Translations under genes and position numbers: made by a program
In this document: piece by piece, positions 11,177 to 22,240 of the stretch
How positions within the stretch are numbered: the first letter of the stretch is position 1
How the letters are laid out: each line of letters opens with the position of its first letter
Assembly (NCBI GenBank): GCA_002897115.2
Contig: BCIH01000012.1
Span: 568,202-632,201, forward strand
From: Prototheca cutis
Taxonomy: Eukaryota; Chlorophyta; Trebouxiophyceae; Chlorellales; Chlorellaceae
Direction of reading: 5' to 3'
Length of the DNA stretch: 64,000 bases
Notes under the pieces: generated by a model
What the model saw: the letters and a program-made list of their open reading frames with translations, nothing else
What the model was told of the DNA's origin: nothing
Databases searched by the model: none

Positions 11177-13851
11177 TTAATCCCACAGCAGTGCTGGACT
11201 GGGCACCGTACCGCGCCTCTTGATCCACCACCTGGCATTGACCCCAATCGCTACTGCCACGCAGCAACAGCCCAAGTGGTCCCCAATGCATGCACACAAG
11301 GATACGAGAGAAGAACGAAACACCCACCCCCACAACGTGCCTGGGACGCTTCCTGCGCTGTTGATGACCTCGTAGTTGCTTTCGTAGGACACAGCTTCCT
11401 CGTCACTTCCCTCCTCAGCCGCTGACTCGCTGGCCCTCCGGCCCACCGGAAACCCCGCCTCGCTGCCCTCAGCGGCCAGGGCAGCCATCGCCAGCGCCCG
11501 CTCTGCCTGGGCCAGGACACGCGCCTGTGCCCGGCACAGTGCGGCCGCCAGGGTCGCGCGCTGCTGCAGCGAGTCTTCCATGCTGGCCGCCGCGGCGGCC
11601 GCGGTGTCGGTCGCCGCACGCTCCAGCCGTGCCCGGGCCGCGCGGACGGCTGGCACGATGGCACTCAGGTGCTCCGCCGTCGGCGGCGCAGGGAAAGGCG
11701 GTGGTGATTCAGGGTCTGCATCCATGCATCCATCATGTGGAATTCATGCGGATTGGCTTCATGAATCTAACAAAATGGCGGACACTGCTCAGATGATTCG
11801 AAAAAGAATTCAGCACACGGTCTCTTCAGTGGCTTGGGTCGGCTCCCCTCCCACCGTCCTCCCCCCAAAGAGCATGTGCCCACACACACCCCAATAAAAA
11901 AATTTCCACTCTCATACTCACCGCTGGGGTCCCAGAGGAGGAGGTTTTGAATCTGCCGGTCCAAGTCTGGCTCCCGTGCCAGGAGCGCCTGCGCCGCCAG
12001 GAGCAGCGCTCGCGGCGGGAGCTCCCCCGCGAGGGCGAGCTCAAACAGGCCAGCGGGCGCCAGACGCCGTTCGATGGCCTCCAGGGCTCGCTCCGCGCGG
12101 TCCTGCTCCCGCTCGCTCATCGCGGCAGAGCCAAGGCACCCGGCTACCAGCTCCTGGATGGTGACACTCGCTGTAGCACTGGGGTGCACCTCGCGCTCCA
12201 CGAAGCCGTATGTCTGCAGCAGCTCCGCGTCCGACAGCTCCCCATACGAATACAGCAACTCGTCTCCCCTTGCTACCTCCTTCGCTGTACATTTTTGTGG
12301 GGCCTTTGGCGCTTCTTAACTACAGAGGTATAGATAGGAACAAACCCGCCCCGCACCCCCAAATCCAGACGCACTCGTGACCATGGCAAAGTGGCCGGGC
12401 TTGACCACCCTGCCTCCCAGCCTGACGTCCGGAACAAACTCCAAGTCCACCGACAGCTTCTCCGGGTGACTCGTGTGGTTGACCATGTCAATCCCCGGTA
12501 GCATGTACAAGTCCGAGCCTGCGACGCAGTGCAGTAAATGAATGGCTCATGGCTGGGTGGGGGTATGAAGAGGTGGTGGTCATACTCCTTCCAAGACACA
12601 CAATCAAAGGACAGCCCCCCCCCAACCCGGCTAACAACAGCCAAAGTCACCCAACCTTCGGTCTCTTCGTTGGTGACCCAGTTGGATGCGCGCAGGTGGA
12701 ATGTCCGTGACTGCACCATCCCCGCCGCCCAGCAGAACATTTCATAGCTCAGGCCAGGCCAGACGGTCGGAAACTGCGTGCCCAACTCCTCCGCGGCCTC
12801 AAACATCCCCCGCGCCGCTCCAGGCAACTCGGGGTCGATGTCTGCATTTGACATATTTGTTTGTGTGGCGCTGAGTTCAGTTGACGGCAAGCAAGGGGGG
12901 GAAACCCGGGCCAGACCTTAGAAGCTTCAATCCTACAAAACAAAGCGAGAACAGGACAGTCTGGAATGCAAGGTTCAGGAGCTGCATGGGGGAGTCCCGC
13001 TTGCACCCGCTCACAAACCTGTATTCCGCAAGTGGGCAAACTCGTCTTCGGTCCAGGAGAAAAGACAGTTGTGAGTCGTGGGCATGCTCTGAATGTGCGG
13101 GTAGAACGCAGATTCCGGGCCCTGCAGAGGATGGGTTGGGCCATGCAAAGTCTTGATGGGTTTAACCCATGCAGAGGTGAAGAGTTCTCCACGGAGCTCC
13201 CAGCTCAGGGGTCTTCTGGGCTTGCAGAGACCCTTGCCCGGCTGAAAAACAACATTCCATAAAAAGCCACACCTACCTTGTTCTTCTCAGCCAAGAGAAG
13301 CATGGTGGTTGCCAGGAACGGGTTGTCGTGGCTCTGAAGTGCCTCCATCGCAGCATCTCCCTGCGGGACCGAGTGCACGCGGCTGCCAAGAGGTTAAGCC
13401 CCGCACCTGCGACTGCAACGCTCGTGCACAGTCGGCACCATGCACCCATCATCGCATTTGTGCAAACACCCCCATGATCATGAACGTGCAGAATTCCAAG
13501 GCTTACCCCCGGGATGAGATTGGGGACATGCATGCAGAGCGGGGTGGGGAGCAGGAAGAGACGCTCCCCACTCCGGATGTTCGTGCGAGCAAAGATGCCC
13601 CTGCCTCCATATTGCGTTGTGCCAAACAAATCAAGTTCGGGATGCACAAAGCCTCCCTGGCTCTCGATCCAAGAGCGCAGAGATGCCTCGGCGGACATGG
13701 TTCCGGGAGCTTCCACGAGCCTGGGGAGTGGCACCGGGACTACGGCGATGCTGGTCCGGAAAGGCTCTTCAGCATGGACAAAATTTGGAGTACCAATTGT
13801 TTGACATATGGCATCGAGTGTGGCAACTGCATCCGAGAGCATCTCGCGCAT
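11177..13851 (-). CDS. SET-domain protein lysine methyltransferase (RuBisCO LSMT/SETD6-like)
   Basis: Seven exons join in phase: 13507-13851, 13277-13360, 13019-13121, 12656-12841, 12375-12518, 11922-12284 and 11715 downward. Exon 1 has LRSWIESQGGFVHPELDLF and YGGRGIFARTNIRSGERLF, the split start of the SET fold. Exon 3 gives ESAFYPHIQSMP and FSWTEDEFAHLRNT, typical of the insert region. Exon 5 has MLPGIDMVNH and exon 6 EVARGDELLYSYG, the SAM- and lysine-channel motifs. The last exon matches the helical substrate-binding domain (QQRATLAAALCRAQARVLAQ). This class methylates lysines of RuBisCO, aldolase or other proteins in plants and algae; the actual substrate is unknown. The final stop at 11177 follows about 55 residues that look non-coding, so a further splice near 11335 is possible. 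The start codon lies only 151 bases from the Fanzor stop on the same strand. Confidence 0.88.
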
Positions 13852-14002
13852 GGGCGCACGACATGGCGCCGAGTGTGGGCCGTATCCCGGGTTTGGATTC
13901 CCGGATTCCTACGGGGTGGGGTACGATCCCAGAGAACCTGGGGGCGCACCCCACAAGAGATCCGCGAGGGTAATCCAGAAAAACTGGCCTCACAGCACGC
14001 GT
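13852..14002 (-). ncRNA. Candidate guide-RNA (fRNA/omegaRNA-like) region downstream of Fanzor
   Basis: This 151-base strip between the Fanzor stop and the SET start codon is rich in short self-complementary segments: CCAG/CTGG around 13975-13987, CCCAG/CTGGG at 13928-13942 and CCGGG/CCCGG at 13887-13904. In known Fanzor and TnpB systems the guide RNA is transcribed from the 3' flank of the nuclease gene. Position and folding potential are seen; the assignment is inference. The same bases could simply be the SET gene's promoter and leader. Confidence 0.3.
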
Positions 14003-17000
14003 TCAATGGTGCTGTTCCGCAGGCCAGAGCCAGCGGAGTGTCTTGGTGATGAAATCATACAAGGTGGAGCGCCTGGGAGGGGGACATGCAGGGGGGGCGA
14101 GCTTGGTTTTGCGGTCAAAAGGCGGCGGTCTTTTGCCGGTCAGGACCAGCGTTTCACCCACGTGGCGGATGTTGCACGCGGCGTTGACGTCGCGGTTCCA
14201 CACCACGCCACAGCTTTGGCATTCGAGGATAGCGTACGTGTTCCGGGCAGTGCTGCATCCACCCAGGCGCGCATGCGCCTCGCATGCCGAACAGATCTGC
14301 GGTGTTGCGCGTTTGGGATCGGTGTGACCGGCAGTCCGTGGACACTGTGCACGTGTGCATGCATGCGCCTGCCCTGCTCCAACCTCCCCAGGCACCTGCT
14401 CGCCCGTCCCACTGCCCACACCATCCAACCCGGCACCCACAAGACACCCCCACACATGTGCCCCCCCCCCCCTCCCCCCCCAGTGCGCGCCTGCGACGTG
14501 CGGAACTCGTCGACCTCTATCACCAGCAGTCCGTGCGCCTCCCGCATGCGCTTCGCCCACCGGCGCCACCCCAGGCTCGGAGGATGGCCGGGCAAGTTGT
14601 GCCTGAAGCTGGCATTGCCCATGAACACGACAATCCTGCTGGGCTGGTGCCCTGTGCAGGCAATGACATCCTTGATGGATTCGTCCATGGCCATGTACCT
14701 CATCATGTGCACATCAAACGCGGCCTTCCTCCATTTGTAGCTGCAGGTGACGTCGAGCAGGGCGTCGAAACGCGTGCGCTCGCCGTCAAACGGTTGGAAC
14801 ATGTAGTCGATGTGGTCGCGCACGTCCTGCGCGCGGCCAGTCGCCAGCCACGGCACGTTCCCCACGACGGCCCACAGGTCCTTGTTCTCCCGCAGGAGCC
14901 TCATGTGGGTGTCGCGGTTCTTATTGAAGTGCGCATTGTGGCGGTACTCCTTCGTANTCACGCACACGGTGTCGCCCTTCCCGTCGCCGTAGTTGCAGGT
15001 GAGGATCGTCTTCCGGCCGGGGTCGATGCCCAGCGAGCAGCCGCCGCCNCCCAGCACCTTCTTCGCATGCTCCCTGTCTGCGTTCTGCTTGGCTTTCTTC
15101 ACGGCTGCCTGGGCTTTCTTCGCGGCCTGCTTGGCATCCCACGAGGCTTGCCTGACCCCCTTCGCGGCGGCCCGCCTCTGGGCCTTCTTGGCGACGTGCC
15201 AGGGAACGCGGCCGCCTTGTTCCCCGTCGCTGGCGGCCCCCCCGCGCTCCAAGGCCAAGCTCAATGCCACGCCGTCGGTCGTAGCATNCCCCACAANCCT
15301 CTTGCGCATGCGGGCCCGGCCGCATTGGTCCGACGCGAACCACGTGCTGGGAAAGTCGAACAGTCCCCGCCAGCTTTCCGGTCCCCTCACCCGAAAGGCC
15401 TTCTGCGTGCCAACCTTGATACCCGCTTGCTGGCAGATAGACCACAGGGACCTGGCGTCCAGGATGATGTGCCGCGCCGATGCGCGGCATACGGGCAGCA
15501 CGGTGAACGTCCGCTTCCACCGCCTCGTCCGCCACATGAACTTGGAGACCTCGCACAGGAGGCGCAGCTTGTCCGCCTCGGTACTGATCCACATGAGCGC
15601 CGAGACGATCGGGCGGACGATCGCGCACCAGTCGGCCTTGGGCAGCTGCACCGGCCGGCCTGCGTCGCCGCATCGCTTGAAGATTGCCAGCAGCTCGTAT
15701 GCCAGGCACACCACGCCATCCGGATCGTGGGTCGACAGCATGTCGAGCCGGCGCGGCATGGCCCGTTCCACCTCGCCCGCCGGCCAGCGCGAGTGNCCGT
15801 TCCCCTGCCACTCCCCGATCCTCCTCCGGCCAGACCTCGCTGAGGTTGCCTGCTGGGCAGCTTGCCCGGCCCCCTCGCCCTGGTCAGAGCCGGCCTGCAG
15901 GTGGGAACAGTGGGTGCACGGGCGTCAAGCAGCAGTCGCGCGGGGGTGAGATGGCGATCGTGCTGACGCTGTGCGGCAGGGTCGCCGTGCGCTGGAATGC
16001 CAAGGGCGGGGCACGCTTCTGTGCTGCGAATGCCCCCCTCCGGGGGACCCCATCGATCACGCCTTGCCCACGCGCCAGTCACGCCCGCAAACCCAAGCAC
16101 AGCCTGATGGGCTCCACGACACCACACCTCAGCGCAGGCCACGTCAGGCACAACCATCTTGGGCACCATTTGGAGTGTTTTTGGCTCGGCGCTGACCTGC
16201 AGGCACGGGACGGCAATGACGGGACGGCTTGTTTGAGGGCGGGAATGGCCNNNNNNNNNNNNNNNNNNNNNNNNNNNNNNNNNNNNNNNNNNNNNNNNNN
16301 NNNNNNNNNNNNNNNNNNNNNNNNNNNNNNTTCTCCAGCGCCCGGGGAGCGATCCTGGCGATGAGCTGGCCGCGACGCCGGGCCTGGTCGTCCGTCCCAC
16401 GAACTTTGCGTCTGATGCCAGTCGCGAGGTCGTTCCACGTGCGCTCCGCGATGTCCCTCGCGTCGCCTTCGCCCATCCCGCATGCTTCCAGGCTTGCAGC
16501 CGGCAGGCCCAGTGCCGACGACCGCTTGTGCGTCTGGAGGTGCCTCGTGTACGCCTGGTAGAGCTGTGCTGCCTGGAGGTCGCATTGCCGCCCCTGATGC
16601 TCCGCCGGCCTCACCCGCGAGCGATAGCGCTTCGCAATGAACTTGGCCAACTCGCCCGCCACATTCACGTTGTCTGGCCCCTCGTCGCCGTAGTGGTTCT
16701 TCCCACACAGGTAGCTCAGCGCCTTCCTGAACTCTTCTTTGGTCAACTGCGCCGGCACCTCGCCACCTTCGAGCTTCCGCAGCACATAGGCGATGGCAAT
16801 CACGGACACCAAGCGCATGTGGCCCGTCCAGAACTTCACGTTCCAGCTGAGCATAGCCAGGATCGCGGAGCACACGTTCGCCCGCAGGTGGTGCGCCAGC
16901 GGACACTTGATGGTGAAGTGCTTGCCGTCCGCGCTTTCCTCCTCGACCGTGTCGGGGGGGTGGCAAGGTTCCTCGGCCGGCGACGAGGGCCCTGGTTGGC

Positions 17001-17277
17001 CGCCCTCGCCCGGGCCGCTGTCGACAGGGCCGTTGTCCGGGCCCGGGCTCGCGCCGCCGATAGCATCAAAACCCGGGCTTGCGCCGCCGACACCTCCCGG
17101 GCTTGAGCCGTCGACACCGTTGGAACCGCCAGNGGCTGGGCCTTTACCACCGCCACCTGCAGCACGAGCGGNTGCAGCCACGGCAGCTGCTGAGGCGGGG
17201 CGTGCACTCGCACACCCGCAGTCGGCCCCGCACCCTCCGCCTTCCTCCCTTGGACGCTTTCTTTTGCGCGTCACCAT
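14003..17277 (-). CDS. Fz: Fanzor: eukaryotic TnpB-like RNA-guided nuclease
   Basis: Exon 1 starts at 17277 with MVTRKRKRPREE, a basic nuclear-localisation-like start, then a Gly/Pro/Ser-rich linker and a helical region (HLRANVCSAILAML to RNDL-type helices). It is cut by an 80-base N-gap at 16251-16330. Exon 2 most likely runs 15894-14491 and exon 3 14296-14003. Exon 2 carries a Lys/Ala-rich helix, then SLGIDPGRKTILTC (RuvC I; Asp codon 15022-15024), VVFMGNASF and, at its end, VDEFRTSQ (Glu codon 14506-14508). Across a GC-AG intron (14297-14490) the frame reads ICSACE...LECQSCG, a four-cysteine zinc ribbon, then WNRDVNAACNI (RuvC III; Asp codon 14189-14191). The spliced join TSQ-ICSAC fits the family exactly. 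Fanzors cut DNA guided by an RNA and ride on diverse eukaryotic transposons. Terminal repeats of its own element were not found. The total is about 880 residues, allowing for the gap. Confidence 0.9.
16251..16330. other. Assembly gap (80 N) inside the Fanzor gene
   Basis: The Ns fall between the helical N-terminal exon, which is open until the gap, and an in-frame stop near 15930. The exon 1 donor and the true length here are therefore unknown. The sequence 15895-16250 is probably intron. Confidence 0.9.
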
Positions 17278-17567
17278 AGTTTACAATGAAACAGGAGATT
17301 GTTCTGCCATGTATCTCGCACGACGCTGGCCTGGAGACTCCATCTGATGCCCGGATCTATCGCACTGGACGCCAGCCATGTGGTTTGCTAGGAGCCCGTT
17401 CGAGGACCGTGCAACCGAGCACGATGCATGTTCTGGCTACCAGACCCGCATCGCGCAGGCACATTCAATGCAAGGATCCATTACATTCGGTTTCCGCCGC
17501 CGCACACCGTCCAAGAGACGTCGGAATGCTGTCTCGCCTGGCTGCGACGGTGCAAGCCTAGGGTTTG

Positions 17568-19026
17568 ATGCCCGTCCCGGTCCCGTGCGCGAGGGCCGGG
17601 CCCTCCCAGACCGTGGACGCCGATCCCATAAACCTCGAAGAGGAGCAGGAAGAGTGCATCGCCTGCAATGGCCCGGCGAGTGTCGGGGATGCCGGCCTAG
17701 AGCTCGCCGACAATATCCCAGCACTGCTGCGCGCCACGACCAGGACCCCGTCCCCCGAGGTATGTGTGTGTTTGTTTGTTGGTGGGAGAGATGGAAAGCC
17801 GGGCACACAATCCAATCTGGAGCAGCCTCGCATCTAGGCTAGCTGCGAAAATCGTGTGCAGCACTGAGACGAACTGTGTCCATGTGATTCCACCGGTTTC
17901 GTTCTGGTTGTGCCTCACCGCTGCTTGCCAACGCCTCCCTCCCGGCCTTGCATCGCAGTATCTGCTTCTACTTTGGAAGGATGACAGCCGCCCGCTTGGG
18001 GACGACCCGGCGGTGCTGCTGTTTGGGTTGCACGCAGTGCTGCTGCTGGATGGGGGCCACCGTCGACTGCGGGACGCCACGTCCNCCGGCCTGGAGCACC
18101 TGTTGCGCTTGATGCCGGCGTNCCNNCTGGGTGNGTGTCTTCTCTNCCGNCCCCCGCCGCATCGTGAAGGCGTGCCTCTTGCACGTGCTCGGCCACCTCA
18201 ACGCCGCCCCTGCGGTGTGCACGTCCCAGGACGGCCGCCGGTGCAGCCCTCCCTTCGAGGTCGTGCTCACGTGGCAGCAGTGCGTCGTGCGGGGTGGCCC
18301 GGTGCTGACCGGGGGCCTGTCCGGGGCCCTGCAACAGCCGGCGCGTCGACCAGTCCGATGCAGTGGCTGCACTATCCATTCCCATGGTCCTCTTCAACGC
18401 AGGATGAGGAGAATGCCTTTTTTTNACTGTGGACATCAACCAACACCAGCCACCACAGCTGCTCAGCCTGATGACAAAGCCCAGCACGTGGACGAATGNC
18501 ACGATCCGAGCCAGGAGCCGGCAGGGTCGGCCCAATCCCCGCTATGCTGAGCGGGATTCGCCACGAGACATCCACGGTGCCAGATCCAAGCAGGCTGCAG
18601 TGGATAGCCAGCTGGTCTTGCTGACCCCGAGCGCGGCACCCCCAAGTGGGAATGATGCTGGCCCTTCAACCCCGCCCGCTCGCCACTCTCTGGAAGACTC
18701 TGTCATCGACGGCCTGGTGCGGCGCTATATGCTGGAGGACCCACATGCAGCAAAGGATGACCACCTTCGATTCACTCACTCAAAGATGGGTAAGCACATG
18801 GTCTCCGGCAACCATCGACAAGCACGCGGCACAGCTAGGAGGAGGGCTCTAGGTTGAAATGCCTCTCCACCCAGGCTCTGGATCCAAGAAGCGGATGATC
18901 GGGTGGCGGGAACGCAATCACCAGAAGTACAGGCAGAGGACCACAGTGAGGCCAGGCGCAGCTGCAGAAGCCCAGAAAACGGTGGCCATGCCGTTGACCA
19001 TTGCTCAACTTGAACCTGATCCCTAG
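17568..19026 (+). CDS. Conserved-looking protein of unknown function
   Basis: Exon 1 (17568-17759) starts MPVPVPCARAGPSQTVDADP and has an acidic CxxC segment (EECIACNGP). It splices in phase to 17959 onward: YLLLLWKDDSRPLGDDPAVLLFGLHAVLLLDGG, a hydrophobic helical segment. Further coding pieces are RIVKACLLHVLGHLNAAP (about 18160-18310), SLEDSVIDGLVRRYMLEDP (about 18690-18790), and a last basic exon SGSKKRMIGWRERNHQKYRQ from about 18873 to the stop at 19026. Several Ns at 18085-18150 and 18425 and a likely frame break near 18335 prevent a full model. I do not recognise the family. It is transcribed divergently from the Fanzor gene, whose start lies 290 bases upstream. Confidence 0.6.
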
Positions 19027-19762
19027 ATTGACCTGTCTTTTTATGTACAGTACTCCCCTTGATTTGACAACAATGGGAAATTGAATGATGATATGGATGT
19101 ATAAGACGAGATTTTCTTGTGGAATCAGCCAAACAGCACCGGCCCTGGGGCACAACCAGTGTGTGAAGCCCAAGGAGCTTGCAGCCGGCATGTTAAGGAA
19201 GGCCGAGGGCCGCCGAACGAAAAGCCGACATAATCGCGGAGGCACAACTCCCATTTGCATCCTCAATCGCCGAAATCCTTTCATTATCTCGATTTCTGGA
19301 ATTGACAGGCGCTTCAAGGGCCTGCATGCGCGGTTTGGTGGCCCCGTCCCCCGCAGCTGCGCCGCCCCCGACCGTCGAAGGGCGATTGCCCACGAGCGCG
19401 CTCCGTACTGGCCCCGCCCTGTTCGAAGACTGGATTTTTGGTGCGGAATAAATATTTTCGCGCGGTCGTACGAGGGGGTACTGCACGGGAGGGCCTGAAA
19501 GGGATTTGCGCGATCCGTGCCCCCTTCCCCCTCCCTTCCTACGAGCGCAGATGCGCGGTCATGTGCTCGATCTTGGCCATCATTCATCCTTCGCCGTCAC
19601 GAACAGAGTTTCAAACGCGCCAGTATAAGCATGCATTGCTGGAAAAAAAATGTGAGGATTCGATACAGCCACGCGATCGGCCGCGATCGGCGGCAAGCTT
19701 TTGGCCACCTGTGACCGACCTTGCGCTGCCCTGCCTGGGCCCACTCCCCGCTCGCGCGCATC
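19027..19762. other. Intergenic; MED6 upstream region
   Basis: No gene recognised. An AT-rich patch (AATAAATATTTT at 19447-19458) in otherwise GC-rich sequence lies about 305 bases before the MED6 start and could be a core-promoter element, but this is only a guess. Confidence 0.35.
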
Positions 19763-20912
19763 ATGGCAGAGCTGGGCGAGCTGTCCCACCTCAGCTGGAG
19801 GGACGACATGTGGCTCCAGATATACGGCATCAACCCGCTCAATGTGCTGGACTACTTCGCCCTCAGCCCCTTTTATGACCGGGCCTGCAGCAACGAGGTC
19901 GCCAAGCAAAAGGGCGTGAACCCTCAACAGCTAGCGTATGTTCTCGGGTGGAGAGGGGGGATTTGGGGGGGATGCGGTGCTTTTCCCTTGCTGTGCATGC
20001 AATGGAAATGCTTGCCAACGTTGCCCGCCAACCACTGCTCCCACAGGCTGCTGGCGCCGGGGATCGAGTACACGCTGCGGGACGCCCAACCCCCTCACTT
20101 GTTTGTGATCTGCCAGTCGCACCGCACGGCGCCGAGCGCGGCTGATACGCCGCAGGCATTCTTCTACATCCTGGATGGAACCGTGTACCAGGCGCCAGCC
20201 CTCAGCTCCGTCATTCAGAGTCGTCTGGTGCGCAGCGGGGCATGGGCTGTGCTGGGACAGCTGAATTTTGTATGGACACAATCCTCTCCACTGAAGTGCA
20301 TGCCCAACCAGCAACTAGCGTAACCGTTGACCTTCCTTGCCCAACATGCACACGCAGCAACGGTGCCTCTGTGGCATTCAGGCGGCCTTTGTGGCCATGC
20401 GCGACGACTTGCATCCGCTCACCACTGAATGTAGTGCGATTTTGTTTTGTCCATGTGCCTTTGGGGCCGGCTGGTGGACGGGTTCCTTGCTTATTATGGT
20501 GCACAGCGCATGGATACCAGCCCCGGAGGCAGTTGGGCTGACTCCAGCACGCGACCCAAGCCCCGCAGATGCCAAAGAAGCAGCGGAGAGAGCAGAGCGA
20601 CAGCGCGACGCTGCAGTGCAGCGGCAGCATACCGAACGGTTGGCCCGCGGCCGGCCGTCAGCGCAGGGGGCGCTGCCATTTGACCCAGACCAGTTGCCCA
20701 AGGTCGAAGCCAGTTTCCGTCATGTGCTGGCGGGCTTGCCACTGCCCCTGCCGGTGAATGGCAGTGCACGGCAGGCCGACGCCAGCCAGGCGCCCGATGC
20801 GGCTGAGCCTAAGGCGGAGCCAAGATTGGGCACGCAGCCAGGCGTGATTCCTGCAGCCCCACTGGGCCCGCAGAGCCAAGGCGCAAGTCGTCAGATGACG
20901 TCACCTGGCTAA
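19763..20912 (+). CDS. MED6: Mediator complex subunit 6
   Basis: Four exons (19763-19935, 20047-20227, 20358-20430, 20521-20912) join in phase to 272 residues. The N-terminal MED6 domain is clear: LSWRDDMWLQIYGINP, NVLDYFALSPFYDRACSNEV, APGIEYTLRD, PHLFVICQSHR, FFYILDGTVYQAP and SSVIQSRL, then QRCLCGIQAAFVAMRDDL. A charged Ala/Arg helix (AKEAAERAERQRDAAVQRQ) and a Pro/Ala-rich tail follow. MED6 is a head-module subunit that links Mediator to RNA polymerase II during initiation. The start Met at 19763 fits the usual short leader before LSWRD. The exon 3 acceptor is fixed by the conserved RCLCGIQAAF. Confidence 0.95.
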
Positions 20913-21092
20913 GAGGAGTCCAAGGAGTACTGTGCCCTATGGCCCTGTTGCTTGGAAGCACTGTGCACTTCCACACATCTACCAACGAGTCCTCCTCCGA
21001 CAGGCAGAACGAAATTACATTTTGTTGTTGGTGATCATTATTTATCGTCGGCATAAGGGTTCTAAACAATTTCAAATCTGCAGCAAGGGTGT

Positions 21093-22240
21093 TCAGCTGG
21101 TAATGCTGTCCAGGGTTAGACGGAGTCGACCCTTGGCTGTGGGCTGCACTGCACGGAGGACCACGCGGCCCCGGCCCGCACAAGAAAGCGTGGTGCCCAC
21201 TGCCACCTCAGTCGCGGGTTTGCGTGCGGGTTTCCAGTCAATCTCCACAGCCCCGGCCTTGATCAGAGCGGCAGCCTTGGCCCGGCCACACCGCAGTCCT
21301 GCCGCCAGCACTGCATCTGCCCGCAGACTGGACTCGACGCTCATCACCGTGGCACGCTTGGGTACGGGCAACATCGCCAGATCGCCTGGTGCCACCGGGG
21401 CCACGTCCACTGGCTGGCTCCCNACCTGCGTTTATGGGTGTCCAGTGAAGGAAGTGTGTGCGGCGGAGGACAGCTCATCAGAGCGAGGTGATCCTGGCCG
21501 CACATGGCTATCATACCACCAGCAAATGCAGATACTGGCTGCGCTCTCTACAGGCAATACCATCTACAATCTTGTTTATAGAACCATCCATCCCTCCAGC
21601 CCAAACCTCAGAATACAAACCGTACGTAAGTCAGCTGCGCCACGACTTTGTCAACACAGGCAGGCATGAGGAAGAGGTCTGCACCGCGTTCACAGACGCC
21701 GACGACATCACCGACAGATCCAACATCAATGCCAAGATCCGTCACGGCACCTGCCACATCACCGGGCTGCAGCACCTGGAAGAGAAATTCGCCACGAATC
21801 CGCACTGCCGCGACGGGTGGGTGCTCCGGCCAGGGCGCTGCCTCTGCAGGTAAGGGGCCTGGGTTCCCCACTGCGCCCTGCGCCAAACTTGAGCATGGCT
21901 CCAGGAGCTGGCGGGGTGCGATCAGGAGCCTCTGGCGCTCTGCAGCTTCGTAGCCACCCCAAGTCAGGGCGCCGNCCGCCGGCCAGTCCTTGGAACGTGC
22001 CAGCACCCGAGCCGTCAGGGCTGGAGGCAGGAAGGCCGTCGCTGCAGGCGTCCACGTCTCAGCCGCATGCTGTGCCTGCTCACAGATATCCTCGAGCGTG
22101 GGGGTGCCGATGGGCACGCTGTGTGTGGAAGAGCTGACGTTCCGAGCGCAGTGACTGGGGAGTGGAAGAAAGTGCCGCCGCCAACGGAGCTGGTCTGACC
22201 CCGCCACAACTGTCCAGGCCCTGGCAAATCGAAGAGACAT
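21093..22240 (-). CDS. S4 RNA-binding domain protein (plastid PSII S4 / YlmH-like)
   Basis: Two exons, 21626-22240 and 21093-21425, join in phase to about 315 residues starting at MSLRFARAWTVVAG. The middle has the YlmH-type domain: GGYEAAERQRLL, AAVRIRGEFLFQVLQPGDVAGAV and TDLGIDVGSVGDVVG. The C-terminal exon carries the S4 fold: SSLRADAVLAAGLRCGRAKA, LIKAGAVEIDW, TTLSCAGRGRVVL. In plants and cyanobacteria these proteins bind RNA in the plastid and are linked with photosystem II or plastid translation; in bacteria YlmH is connected with stalled ribosome rescue. The basic hydrophobic N terminus could be a transit peptide. One N at 21975 and one at 21423 do not change the frame. The 3' splice site ends CCCATAAACGCAG, a string also seen before an EF-P exon. 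Confidence 0.9.

Noticed and set aside
14284..15843. 519-codon open frame on the plus strand opposite the Fanzor gene
   Set aside because: Gly/Arg/Pro/Ala-rich translation with no motif; it is the complement of a high-GC coding region whose minus-strand reading has clear RuvC and zinc-ribbon motifs.
13860..17400. Terminal inverted repeats around the Fanzor gene
   Set aside because: I compared 13.85-14.0 kb with 17.28-17.4 kb by eye and found no convincing inverted match, nor the GCAGGGCAAAA end of the short elements; boundaries are left undefined.
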